Below, one piece after another: positions 46,498-56,660 of a stretch of DNA of 64,000 nt (positions within the stretch are counted from its first letter, which is position 1; the number at the start of each line of letters is the position of its first letter). Both the position numbers and the translations under genes were made by a program. Under the pieces are notes generated by a model. The model was not told where the DNA came from, made no database searches, and saw only the letters and a list, made by a program, of their open reading frames with translations. The stretch is from contig NC_080074.1 of the NCBI RefSeq assembly GCF_949987535.1, forward strand, positions 37,493,641 to 37,557,640, written 5' to 3'. Source of the DNA: Balaenoptera acutorostrata (Eukaryota; Chordata; Mammalia; Artiodactyla; Balaenopteridae).

Positions 46498-47042
46498 TGA
46501 AGTCCCTGAAGTAAGCTGAAGAGTAGCAGAATGTGCCCTCCCCCACCCCTCTAATATGCTTCTTTGGTATAAGGATTATTTTGTGCTGATTATTTTTAAG
46601 AAACTGCAGACACTGGAAAAGCTCTGAAAACACAGTAAAGTTACACTTTTGTAAGGAAAATCTATATTTATAAAGGAAATTTACATTAGAAGGTGGGTCT
46701 GTATCAGGAAGAGACCTATTACCAGAGATAATCTTTTTACCTGAGAGACTTATCTGCTTGGCAGGATAACTTTTGTTTACCAAATATTTGCTCCTCTCAC
46801 CTTTCCAGGAATGGCCTTTCCCCCTTTGAAGCCTCATTCCCCTATCCCTTGCCTTTGCTCAGGATGACATATAAGTCTCAATTGTCTAGCTGCGTTTTGA
46901 GTCTCATATCTTTGTGGTGCTCCCCTATGTGTTTTTGTAATTAAAAAAATTTTTTTCTCATGTTAATCTGTCTTTTATTACAGGGGGTTCTCAGCCAATA
47001 ACTCAGAAGGGTAGAAGGAAAATTAATTTCCCTCCTCCACAA
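46498..47042 (+). mobile_element. Solitary LTR, class I endogenous retrovirus type
   Basis: LTR layout in sense: U3-like 'tgtgccctcccccacccctc' to 'cacctttccaggaatggcct', a TATA-like CATATAAGTC near 46869-46878, an ATTAAA-type poly(A) signal near 46941, and a U5-like 'atgttaatctgtcttttatt' with 'gggttctcagccaataactc'. I know this arrangement from gammaretrovirus-like LTRs. No internal viral genes flank it. The 120-codon minus frame at 46475-46837 is antisense to the LTR. Confidence 0.55.
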
Positions 47043-47179
47043 AGCAATGAAGTAATTTGCTGGTTTGTAGCCTTATCTTCCTGGAAAATGATAGTAAAGT
47101 CATATTGATGTAGGCAACCTTAGTTCTGTTGCAATAACCATCAAGGCCCAAGATAGAGCTGTCCTGCCAAGAGTGCCAC

Positions 47180-47990
47180 GTCAGCAAATTAAAATCTGGA
47201 TAATTTCCGTGTCCTTATAAGTGTTCTCCTTGACCAGAAACACACTACAGCCAGTCAGCCTGAAACCAAGTCCCCCTAAAACTGACTTCCTCCACTGAGT
47301 TTATGATTAATTTCTCTATTCAAAACTTTACACCCTTTCTTGTCCCATCCCTGTTCCTCTCAGAACTGAGGAATAGCAAAGAAAAGAGGGGATTGAAAGC
47401 AAGCAGGACCCTATGGGGCCTCCCCAGGTTAAAAAGCCCCTCTGTGTACCCCACTTCTTGTCTGTAGAAAATAACTTCAGTCTCCCAGACCTTCCCTCAG
47501 TTCCAAAGAGCAGACTCAAGGAGTTAATGATTAGAACAATAGAGTCACAGGCTCATAGTTCTTCCTGAAGGGATTTAGATAACAATCGGATGCATATCTT
47601 TGAGTTGTTCTGCAGAAACTAAGACCCACCCCCACCTGATGGAGAATAGTGATCATATGCTGACCACAAGCACGTAGACCTCAGACTGGTTGGAATCAGA
47701 AGGTTGATGAGTGAGATACTTGAAACATCACCCTGTTACCTCACCACCAGCCAAACAGAAGAAGGTACACAAGCTGATCATACATCCTATGACCTTCTCC
47801 CCTAACACTTTTTTAAAAAACACTTGCCTGAAAGCCATCAGGGAGTTCAGGTCTTTTGAGCATGAGCTGCCCATTCTCCTTGTTTGGTGCCCTGCAATAA
47901 ACACTGTACTTTCCATCACCACAATCTGGTGTCAGTAGATTGGCTTTGCTCTGTGCAGGCAAGGGGACCCGAGTTTGGTTCAGTAACAAG
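47180..47990 (+). mobile_element. Second LTR-like sequence
   Basis: Directly downstream of the first LTR but of a different type: 'cacttgcctgaaagccatca', 'gagcatgagctgcccattct', AATAAA (47896-47901) in 'cctgcaataaacactgtac', then 'ggcaaggggacccgagtttg' and a possible CA terminus near 47990. The start is uncertain; it could be near 47367. Confidence 0.5.
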
Positions 47991-47994
47991 CTAT

Positions 47995-48340
47995 TCCTCA
48001 AATGCCAAACCAACTCTGGGCTTTTTACTTATTTCCTTGTTCCTTATTCATTTTCTAGTTTTCTCTTCCTTGTCCCTTATTCTTTCCTCTTTAAATGCTT
48101 GCTACTTTCTCCCCTGTCTTACTGCTCTCCAAATGGAGACTGTCCACTTCATGAAGTATTAAATAAAGCTTGTTTGTATCACCTAAATTGCCTTCTTCAA
48201 TCATTTTTAATAGTTCTTAGTCTTGGTGGTGAAGTTATGTGGCTACTTGCAGTCTTATTTTCAGGGATATATAAAGATATTTTGAGGGAAAACCTAGCAC
48301 TGTGGAATAAACTGAGACTTCGGACCTACTGAGTTCTGGG
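47995..48340 (+). mobile_element. Third LTR-like or repeat 3' end
   Basis: Pyrimidine-rich lead, then AATAAA (48162-48167) in 'ttaaataaagcttgtttgt', followed by 'agttcttagtcttggtggtg'. It resembles the end of another LTR-type repeat. The 130-codon plus frame at 47940-48332 spans the two elements and is not a gene. Confidence 0.4.
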
Positions 48341-48607
48341 TGTAGTCCTTGGAAAATTACTAAACTTCCTCATTTTTGAAAATTGAGACCAACTCTGTCA
48401 ATATGACTTAACTATTTATTTCAGGTAATTCTTGTCCAGGAAGATAAGAATATAAACTAATGTATAATTTCACTTTTTGCTTTAGGAAATTCTTGCAAAT
48501 TAGTTTTCTGGGCAAAGAGTTTGCTTACTCTGGCCAGCAGTTCTTCTATCAGAACAATAGATGACTCATCTGAGCAAACAACTCACTTATCAGAAAATTT
48601 TACTATT

Positions 48608-48907
48608 GGGCTTCCCTGGTGGCGCAGTGGTTGAGAATCTGCCTGCCAATGCAGGGGACACGGGTTCAAGCCCTGGTCTGGGAAGATCCCACATGCCGCG
48701 GAGCAACTGAGCCCGTGAGCCACAACTACTGAGCCTGCGCGTCTGGAGCCTGTGCCCCTCAACAAGAGAGGCCATGACAGTGAGAGGCCCGCGCACCGCA
48801 ATGAAGAGTGGCCCCCGCTCGCCACAACCAAAGAAAGCCCTCGCACAGAAACGAAGACCCAACACAGCCAAAAATAAATAAATAAATAAATTTAAAAAAA
48901 AAAAAAA
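48608..48907 (+). mobile_element. CHR-2-type tRNA-derived SINE (young)
   Basis: Complete copy from GGGCTTCCCTGGTGGCGCAG to 'acccaacacagcc' plus (AAAT)n and poly(A). A perfect 16-bp duplication AGAAAATTTTACTATT flanks it (48592-48607 and 48908-48923). The right duplication abuts the left duplication of the next SINE. Confidence 0.96.
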
Positions 48908-48936
48908 AGAAAATTTTACTATTAAGACTCCTTTAA

Positions 48937-49171
48937 GGGACTTCCCTGGTGGCGCAGTGGATGACTCCATGGTCCCAGTGCAGAGGGCCTGGCTTCAATC
49001 CCTGGTCAGGGAACTAGATCCCACATGCATGCCACAACTGAGAGTTCGCATGCCAAAACTAAGGAGCCTGCCTGCTGCAACTAAGACTTGGTGCAACCAA
49101 ATAAATAAATAAATAGATAAATATTTGAAAAATAAATAAAGCCTTACACCATTCTAAAAAAAAAAAAAAAA
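48937..49171 (+). mobile_element. CHR-type SINE, second subfamily, abutting insertion
   Basis: Head GGGACTTCCCTGGTGGCGCA, but the body differs from CHR-2 ('catggtcccagtgcagaggg', 'ctaagacttggtgcaaccaa') and is shorter. A perfect 13-bp duplication AAGACTCCTTTAA flanks it (48924-48936 and 49172-49184). Between the AAAT tail and the poly(A) is GCCTTACACCATTCT (49141-49155), probably a short transduced or source-specific tail. Confidence 0.93.
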
Positions 49172-49241
49172 AAGACTCCTTTAAAACATTCATCTTGATG
49201 TGTCCTCTAATTTTGAATTATTATGCAACAACTTTGCCCAA

Positions 49242-51865
49242 GCTTTGTAGTATAGTCCAAAGTCAGGGAGCCTGATTCCTCCAGCTCCGTTTTTCTTTCT
49301 CAAGATTGCTCTGGCTATCTGGGGTCTTTTGTGTTTCCATACAAATTGTGGAATTATTTGTTCTAGTTCTGTGAAAAATGCCATTGGTAGTTTGATAGGG
49401 ATTGCATTGAATCTGCAGATTGCTTTGGGTAGTATTGTCATTTTCACAATGTTGATTCTTCCAATCTAAGAAGATGGTATATCTCTCCATCTGTTTGTAT
49501 CATCTTTAATTTCTTTCATCAGTGTCTTATAGTTTTCTGCATACAGGTCTTTTGTCTCCTTAGGTAGGTTTATTCCTAGATATTTTATTCTTTTTGTTGC
49601 CATGGTACATAGGAATGTTTCATTAATTTCTCTTGCAGATTTTTCATCATTAATGTATAGGAATGCAAGAGATATCTGTGCATTAATTTTGTATCCTACT
49701 TTATCAAATTCATTGATTAGCTCTAGTAGTTTTCTGCTAGCATCTTCAGGATTCTCTATGTATAGTATCATGTCATCTGCAAACAGTGACAGCTTTACTT
49801 CTTCTTTTAAGAATTAGATTCCTTTTATTTCTTTTTCTTCTCTGATTGTTGTGGCTAAAACTTCCAAAACTATTTTGAATAATCGTGGTGAGAGTGGGCA
49901 TCCTTGTCTTGTTCTTGATTTTAGAGGAAATGGTTTCAGTTTTTCACCATTGAGAATGATGTTGGCTGTGGGTTTGTCATATATGGCCTTTATTATGTTG
50001 AGGTAAGTTCCCTCTATGCCTACTTTCTGGAGGGTTTTTATCATAAACCAGTGTCGAATTTTGTCAAAAGCTTTTTCTGCATCTACTGAGATGATCGTAT
50101 GGTTTTTATCCTTCAATTTTTTAATATGGTGTATCACATTGATTGATTTGCGTATATTGAAGAATCCTTGCATTCCTGGGATAAACTTCACTTGAACAGG
50201 GTGTATGATCCTTTTAATGTGCTGTTGGATTCTGTTTGCTAGTATTTTGTTGAGGATTTTTGCATCTATATTCATCAGTGATATTGGTCTGTAATTTTCT
50301 TCTTTTGTAGTATCTTTGTCTGGTTTGGTATCAGGGTGATGGTGGCCTCGTAGAATGAGTTTGGGAGTGTTCCTCCCTCTGCTATATTTTGGAAGAGTTT
50401 GAGAAGGACAGGTGTTAGCTCTTCTCTAAATGTTTGATAGAATTCGCCTGTGAAGCCATCTGGTCCTGGGCTTTTGTTTGTTGGAAGACTTTTAATCACA
50501 GTTTCAATTTCAGTGCTTGTGATTGGTCTGTTTATATTTTCTATTTCTTCCTGTTTCAATCTCAGAAGGTTGTGCTTTTCTAAGAATTTGTCCATTTCTT
50601 CCAGGTTGTCCATTTTATTGGCATATAGTTGCTTGTAGTAGTCTCTCATGATCCTTTGTATTTCTGCAGTGTCAGTTGTTAGTTCTCCTTTTTCATTTCT
50701 AATTTGATTGATTTGAGTCTTCCCCTTTTTTTCTTGATGAGTCTGGCTAATGGTTTATCAATTTTGTTTACCTTCTCAAAGAACCAGCTTTTAGTTTTAT
50801 TGATCCTGGCTATCATTTCCTTCATTTCTTTTTCATTTATTTCTAATCTGGTCTTTATGATTTCCTTCCATCTGCTAACTTTGGGTTTTTTTCTTCTTCA
50901 TTCTCTAATTGCTTTAGGTGTAAGGTTAGGTTGTTTATTTAAGATTTTTCTTGTTTCCTGAGGTAGAATTGTATTGCTATAAACTTCCCTCTTAGAACTG
51001 CTTCTGCTGCATCCCATAGGTTTTGGGTCCTCGTGTTTTCATTGTCATTTGTTTCTAGGTATTTTTTGATTTCCTCTTTGATTTCTTCAGTGATCTCTTG
51101 GTTATTTAGTAGTGTATTGTTTAGCCTCCATATGTTTGTATTTTTTACAGTTTTTTTCCTGTAATTGATATCTAGTGTTACAGCATTGTGGTTGGAAAAG
51201 ATACTTGATACGATTTCAGTTTTCTTAAATTTACCAAGGCTTGATTTTTGATCCAAGATATGATCTGTTCTGGAGAATGTTCCATGAGCACTTGAGAAGA
51301 AAGTATATTCTGTTGTTTGTGGATGGAATGTCCTATAAATATCAATTAAGTCCATCTTGTTTAATGTGTCATTTAAAGCTTGTGTTTCCCTATTTATTTT
51401 CATTTTGGATGACCTGTCCATTGGTCAAAGTGGGGTGTTAAAGTCCCCCACTATGATTGTGTTACTGTTGATTTCCCCTTTTATGGCTGCTAGCATTTGC
51501 CTTATGCATTGAGGTGCTCCTATGTTGAGTGCATAGATATTTACGGTTGTTATATCTTCTTCTTGGATTGATCGCTTGATCATTATGTAGTGTCCTTCTT
51601 TGTCTCTGGTAACAGTCTTTATTTTAAAGTCTATTTCGTCTGATATGAAAACTGCTACTCCAGCTTTCTTCTGATTTCCATTTGCATGGAATATCTTTTT
51701 CCATCCCCTCACTTTCAGTCTGTATGTGTCCCTAGGTCTGAAGTGGGTCTCTTGTGGACAGTATATATACAGTTCTTGTTTTTGTATCCATTCAGCCAGT
51801 CTATGTCTTTTGGTTGGAGCATTTAATACATTTACATTTAAGGATACGTATGTTCCTATTACCAT
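49242..51865 (-). pseudogene. L1 ORF2 remnant (endonuclease and reverse transcriptase)
   Basis: ORF2p normally nicks the target and copies L1 RNA at the nick. Endonuclease: the Asn of LNVN, the Glu of QETH and GDFNTPL are visible between 51865 and 51425, after which an in-frame TGA follows; the frame resumes at 51421. A downstream SDH-type catalytic triplet reads SNH (about 51190-51200), an Asp-to-Asn change at an active-site residue. A TAA lies at 50939-50941, and frameshifts follow between 50940 and 50650 and near 50320. Reverse transcriptase: [14 protein letters not shown], a motif A with [17 protein letters not shown] and FADD (about 49771-49785) are all present. Further stops are at 49814-49816 and 49466-49468. 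Truncated at 49242, losing the Cys-rich C terminus. Non-functional. Confidence 0.95.
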
Positions 51866-51946
51866 CTTCTTAATTGTTTTGGGTTTGTTTTTGTAGGCCT
51901 TTTCCTCCTCTTGTGTTTCCTGCCTAGAGAAGTTACTTCAGCATTT

Positions 51947-52813
51947 GTTATAAAGCTGGTTTGGTGGTGCTGAATTCTCTTAGCTTTTGCTTGTCTGTAA
52001 AGGTTTTAATTTCTCCACTGAATCTGAATGAGATCCTTGCTGGGTAGAGTAATGTTGGTTGTAGGTTTTTCCCTTTCATCACTTTAAATATGTCCTGCCA
52101 CACCCTTCTGGCTTGCAGAGTTTCTGCTGAAAGATCAGCTGTTAACCTTATGGGGATTCCCTTGTATGTTATTTGTTGCTTTTCCCTTGCTGCTTTTAAT
52201 ATTTTTTCTTTGTATTTAATTTTTGATAGTTTGATTAATATGTGTCTTGGTGTGTTTCTCCTTGGATTTATCCTGTATGGGACTCTCTGTGCTTCCTGGA
52301 CTTGACTATTTCCTTTCCCATATTAGGGAAGTTTTCAACTATAATCTCTTCAAATATTTTCTCAGTCCCTTTCTCTTTCTTTTCTTCTTCTAGGACCCCT
52401 ATAATTCAAATGTTGGTGTGTTTAATGTTGTCCCAGAGGTCTCTGAGACTGTCCTCAATTCTTTTCATTCTTTTCTCTTTATTCTGCTCCGCAGTAGTTA
52501 TTTCCAGTATTTTATCTTTCAGGTCACTTATCCGTTCCTCTGCCTCAGTTATTCTGCTATTGATTCCTTCTAGAGAATTTTTAATTTCATTTATTGTGTT
52601 GTTCATCATTGTTTGTTTGCTCTTTAGTTCTTCTAGGTCCTTGTTAAACGTTTCTTGTATTTTCTCCATTCTATTTCCAAGATTTTGGATCATCTTTACT
52701 ATCATTACTCTGAATTCTTTTTCAGGTAGACTACCTATTTCCTCTTCATTTGTTTGGTCTGGTGGGTTTTTACCTTGCTCCTTCATCTGCTGTGTATTTC
52801 TCTGTCTTCTCAT
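51947..52813 (-). pseudogene. L1 ORF1 remnant (RNA-binding protein)
   Basis: ORF1p is the trimeric RNA chaperone of L1. The likely start is the ATG at 52811-52813 (MRRQRNTQQMKEQG); the open frame upstream to 53119 is 5' region read through. The Lys/Glu-rich stretch ending near 52430 has heptad-like spacing and is the coiled coil. A TGA at 52406-52408 replaces an Arg codon of the IRIIGVPE-type motif, consistent with CpG decay of CGA. A frameshift lies near 52310. The RNA-binding and C-terminal parts, including EKILKA-type and LLYPARISF-type motifs, are readable downstream in another frame to a stop near 51947. The overlapping 304-codon plus frame at 52242-53156 is antisense. Confidence 0.9.
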
Positions 52814-53985
52814 TTTGTTTAACTTACTGTGTTTGGGGTCTCCTTTTCGCAGGCTGTACATTCGTAGTTCCTGTTGTTTTTGGTGTCTGCCCCCAGTGGG
52901 TAAGGTTGGTTCAGTGGGTTGTGTAGGATTCCTGGTGGAGGGGACTGGTGCCTGTGTTCTGATGGATGAGGCTGGATCTTGTCTTTCTGGTGGGCAGGAC
53001 TGCACCCAGTGGTGTGATTTGGGTGTCTGTGAACTTATTATGATTTTAGGCAGCCTCTCTGCTAATGGGTGGGGTTGTGTTCTTGTCTTGCTAGTTGTTT
53101 GGCATGGGGTGTCCCGCACTGGAGCTTGCTGGTCATTGAGTGGAGCTGGGTCTTAGCGTTGAGACAGAGATCTCTGGTAGAGTTCTTGCCGATTGATAAC
53201 ATGTGGAGCCAGGAGGTCTCTGGTGCACCAATGTCCTGAATTCGGCTCTCCCAGCTCAGAGGCTCAGGCTTGACTGCTGGCCAGAGCACCAAGACCCTGT
53301 CAGCCTCATGGCTGGAGAAGATGGGCTGAGTTGGGTGTCAGCCACTGCCCTGTTGTAGCTATGTCTCAGCTGTCTCCAAAGGTCACCCAGATACATTGGG
53401 TTATTCCACCATTCCTCAGAACTTGCACATGCCTGTCTGGGATTTATAGATGTCCTCCTGATACTCTTCATTGAATCACCTTGCATTCACGGTGGTGAGA
53501 AATATGCTAATAGCGTTGGTTCTCTTCAGTTCAGAGACTGGGACAGTCTGAGCCTTCAGGTGGCCAAGTCAGGAGCAGCTGGCCAATGGTCCCAAAGTGA
53601 TAACATGTCACATTCCAACAAGGTTTTCCACAGTGCCCAAGCAGTAGTCCCAAGCAGCCGCTCTGCTCAGCGACAGCACTCTGACCAGGGAACTTGGTGG
53701 ACCCCTCAAACGAGGATTTCTGCTAGCCCTAGAGCCTGACTTGCCCACCCAGGCAAGGAGCTGAGGAGAGAATCTCCCGGCCCCGTCTCACCAGAGGAGC
53801 AGACACCCGGAAGCTGCATGGCCAACAGCGCAGGAGCTGAGAGCTGGGTGGGTGGGGCTGACAGCCTTACAAGAAAAGCCACAATCACGTGGAGGGTTCC
53901 CGTGCTACCGCCCAGGTGGGGGGAATTAATTCAGAGCCGAGGTTGAGGGTAGTTCCTGGCCCACCCTGCCTGGAAAGCCTGGCAC
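52814..53985 (-). other. L1 5' region upstream of ORF1
   Basis: About 1.17 kb that ends at the element's 5' boundary. It is GC-richer than the rest of the L1 with remaining CpG steps, as expected of an L1 internal promoter. Minus-strand landmarks include complements of 'agtgcgggacaccccatgcc' near 53100-53120 and of 'gagctgagagctgggtgggt' near 53830. No monomer tandem repeats are seen. Minus frames at 53062-53486 are fragments of this region. Confidence 0.7.
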
Positions 53986-54229
53986 TTTTTTTTTTTTAAC
54001 ATTTGCCAAAATAAAACAATGATAACATATAATACATGCACTAAATTACAAGAGTAATACTTGTATTTGCATGTTTTAAATGCAACTAATTTCCAGTTAC
54101 CATTCCCAGATGCCTAGAAGAAAAACCAAATTTTCTTTCTCAGTTTCAAGGAGGTAATATTCATTTCACTTGGTTGAATACAGTACGCTATTCAGAATTA
54201 GCCAGACTCAAGGTTAAGGCCACAATCTT

Positions 54230-54920
54230 CCAGACTGACAATTCAGTTCAAGACTTGACACCAACTACAAGTTTGGGGATTTCCCAAAACTATCATCAGT
54301 TTCAATAATTCACTAGAATGACTCACAGAATTCAGGAAGAAGGTATACCTGTGATTATAGTTTTATTATAGCCAAAGGATACAAATCAAAACCAGCCAAA
54401 GGAAGAGATGCACAGAGCTGAATCTGGGATTGGGTGGGCTCCAAATGTGAAGCTTCTGTGTCCTCAGGGACATCTTACCCTTCCCAGCATAGAGATGTGG
54501 TAATCTGTACACGAAGTATTGCCAACCCAGGAAGCTCATCTGAGCCTCAGTTTCCAGAGTTTTTACTGACACCTTATTACGTAGGTATGATTGAAGTACT
54601 GCCCATGTGGTTGTACTCAGTGTCTACTCCTTTCCAGTCCCCAGAGTTCAGGCTGATAACCCATGGCTCAAAGTCTCAATCCTTTCTTCAGATGGTTGGT
54701 GTTTGAGTGTGCCCAGATTCCATCTCAAGTCATCTTGCTAACATAAAGTATCCAGGGTGATGGAGTCACCTCATTACCATAAAATACCAGGTGTGGTCTG
54801 AGAGACCCACCATGAATAACAAAGTTGCTCTTATTACATGGGAAATTCCATGGGTTTAGAGTTTACTTCCCAGGAGCAGGGACAAGGACAGACTGCTCTT
54901 TGGGTAAAGTTAATTCTTCA
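54230..54920 (-). mobile_element. Ancient LTR-like repeat
   Basis: Plus-strand landmarks 'cactagaatgactcacagaa', 'agttttattatagccaaagg', 'gacaccttattacgtaggta', 'gtcacctcattaccataaaa' and 'ggaaattccatgggtttaga' follow the order of a common old LTR-type repeat read in complement. Family not assigned. Frames on both strands at 54366-54706 lie inside. Confidence 0.55.
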
Positions 54921-54934
54921 CTATGTATATGCTT

Positions 54935-55145
54935 AATACTAATATTTATAAATTGTTGAGCACCTACAATGTGGCAAACACTTTATATATTATTTCTAAT
55001 TCTCACTAGGATTACTATGATAAAATCTTATGTCACATTTTGATAGTTAAGAAACTAAATGTTTTACCTTACCCAAGACTGTAATCTAGTATGTAGCTAA
55101 CCTATAATTAGAACCCTGATCTGTCTAGCTTCAAAGATCACACCC
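54935..55145 (-). mobile_element. MIR SINE
   Basis: Complement order: 'ttgagcacctacaatgtggc', 'tctaattctcactaggatta', 'gatagttaagaaactaaatg', 'attagaaccctgatctgtct'. Confidence 0.8.
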
Positions 55146-55399
55146 TTTCTACTATCTTTAGTTTCATTTTATTGTCAATAAATATAAACAGACACTATAT
55201 GTTCCACCATGATCCCCATTCCAACACCTCCTATGGCTGCTTATCCATCCAAATATTCAATACCTTTCTGCCTTTTCTTTAAAGGTAAAAATACCTAAGT
55301 TATACTCCATAGATAAGAACTTGGAGTGATAACAATATACTGTAAATTTTTGCAGGTAAGGGAAAGTGCATATGTAGTAAAATTTAAGAGATGCATTTT

Positions 55400-55690
55400 T
55401 CAGTGTTCTCTGATTGTAAGGAACAGAAAACACATCTGGATAACCTGCAAAAGGAAATTTCTTAGAAAGCTATGAAGTAATTCATAAAATTAAAGAAGAT
55501 GCCAAGGAACCAAGTATTAAAATTCCCTGGGCAGAGGGGCCATTGGTTTAGTTTGAGTTATGTCCCTATATCTTGACAGCCATAAGCAGTCTTCACGAAA
55601 AGGAAGAGGGGTAATTCCCCATAGAAAAATCAAAGTGCTGCTATTGTAAGGAGGAGGAATGTATGCTTAAAGGAAGGAAAAAAAAGAAAA
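55400..55690 (+). mobile_element. Ancient interspersed repeat, same family as 4045-4450
   Basis: 'tgttctctgattgtaaggaa' at the left and 'gaagaggggtaattccccat', 'aaaaatcaaagtgctgctat' at the right follow the known order of this unnamed dispersed repeat, in the same orientation as the first copy. Confidence 0.5.
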
Positions 55691-56179
55691 AGAGATTTTA
55701 TCACCAAGGGGAATTAGTAATAGTGGAAGTACATACACACAAATAAGAGAGACAATAATCACACTCTCCATGGAAAGATTAAAGAAAAAAAAAAAAGCCC
55801 TAAGTTTTATGTACACAGAACAAATTAAAGACTCACAATATTAGGTTAGTGGTAGTGGAGAAATTGGCTTAGATAAATGAAGTTCTAAATTAGTAAAATA
55901 TACCAAAACTTGAACTGCTTTGTCTGATTTTTCCATGGTGCTTTAAAATATAAAATCGTGTCAGTAGTGAGTGTGTGCCACAAAGGAGATGGCATCACAC
56001 CTCCCTTAATAAATGTATAATCTACATAAAAGCAGGGTGCTTGCTAAGAAAATATAGCCTTAAGATACACCCTGCCTCCCCAGTTTCCATTTCTACCAGG
56101 GTTGCTGTTCTGTGTAGTGGATTCATTGCAAAAACTGTCTCAATTTCTACCGGTCTCTCTGCCCACCCTTTTGGAGATA
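55691..56179. other. Unassigned DNA
   Basis: Purine-rich start with an A run near 55785-55796. Nothing recognised. Confidence 0.4.
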
Positions 56180-56660
56180 TGACTTTCCAGTTCCTTCCAT
56201 GAAGACCTGGAGTCTGTCTCCCAGCCTTGTTTCCAGGCTATAGACTTGTGGCTTGCTTTGGTCATAAGTATGTTGTCATAAGCCAAGTAATTCCAGTTCT
56301 GAGCCTAGGTCTCAAGGGGCCTTGTACACTTCTGCTTGCTTTCTTGGATTCCTGCCACCACAATGAGAGTAAGTCCCTTTAGCCTGCTAAAGGGAAGTGA
56401 GAAAACCTTGGAGGTGAGCAGAGTGGCTCCTGCTGGGGCCATCCGAGAAGAACCAGCTCCTAGCTGGCCTTCCAGTTGGCTGAAGAAGCAGAAGCAAGAC
56501 CAATTCAGATTGGCTGAGCTCAGCTGAGATCTGCAGTACACCAGCCAAGTCCTGTACTCATAACAAAAGAAATCAATGTTTATTGCTGTATGTTTCTCTG
56601 AAGCGTCGTGTTTGTTATTTATATGGCAATATTGTGGCCATGGGTAACTGATTTGCCTCC
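56180..56660 (+). mobile_element. Possible ancient LTR-like repeat
   Basis: 'cctaggtctcaaggggcctt', 'cttgctttcttggattcctg', 'gatctgcagtacaccagcca' and the T/A-rich end 'aatcaatgtttattgctgta' resemble a common old dispersed repeat. The open frames on both strands at 56305-56541 lie within it and are not genes. Confidence 0.45.

Larger units (their letters stand above)
49242..53985 (-). mobile_element. Large decayed L1 lacking its 3' end
   Basis: A 4.7-kb minus-strand L1 with 5' region (to 53985), ORF1 and the first two thirds of ORF2 in normal order. It stops abruptly at 49242 inside ORF2, just after the codons for 'LYYKA', with unique DNA beyond, so the rest of ORF2, the 3' UTR and the poly(A) are absent. 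Next to the 5' end is a run of 12 Ts (53986-53997), perhaps the original A-rich target. Both ORFs carry inactivating changes. Confidence 0.95.

Noticed and set aside
47940..48332. 130-codon frame as a gene
   Set aside because: It crosses the boundary of two LTR-like elements and contains no retroviral or cellular motif.
49190..51865. Intact L1 able to move
   Set aside because: ORF1 has a stop and frameshift; ORF2 has several stops, frameshifts, an active-site change and lacks its C terminus, 3' UTR and poly(A).
52242..53156. 304-codon plus-strand open frame, the longest in the window
   Set aside because: It is wholly antisense to L1 ORF1 and the L1 5' region; its Ser/Phe/Leu-rich composition follows from the A-rich, Glu/Lys-coding opposite strand.
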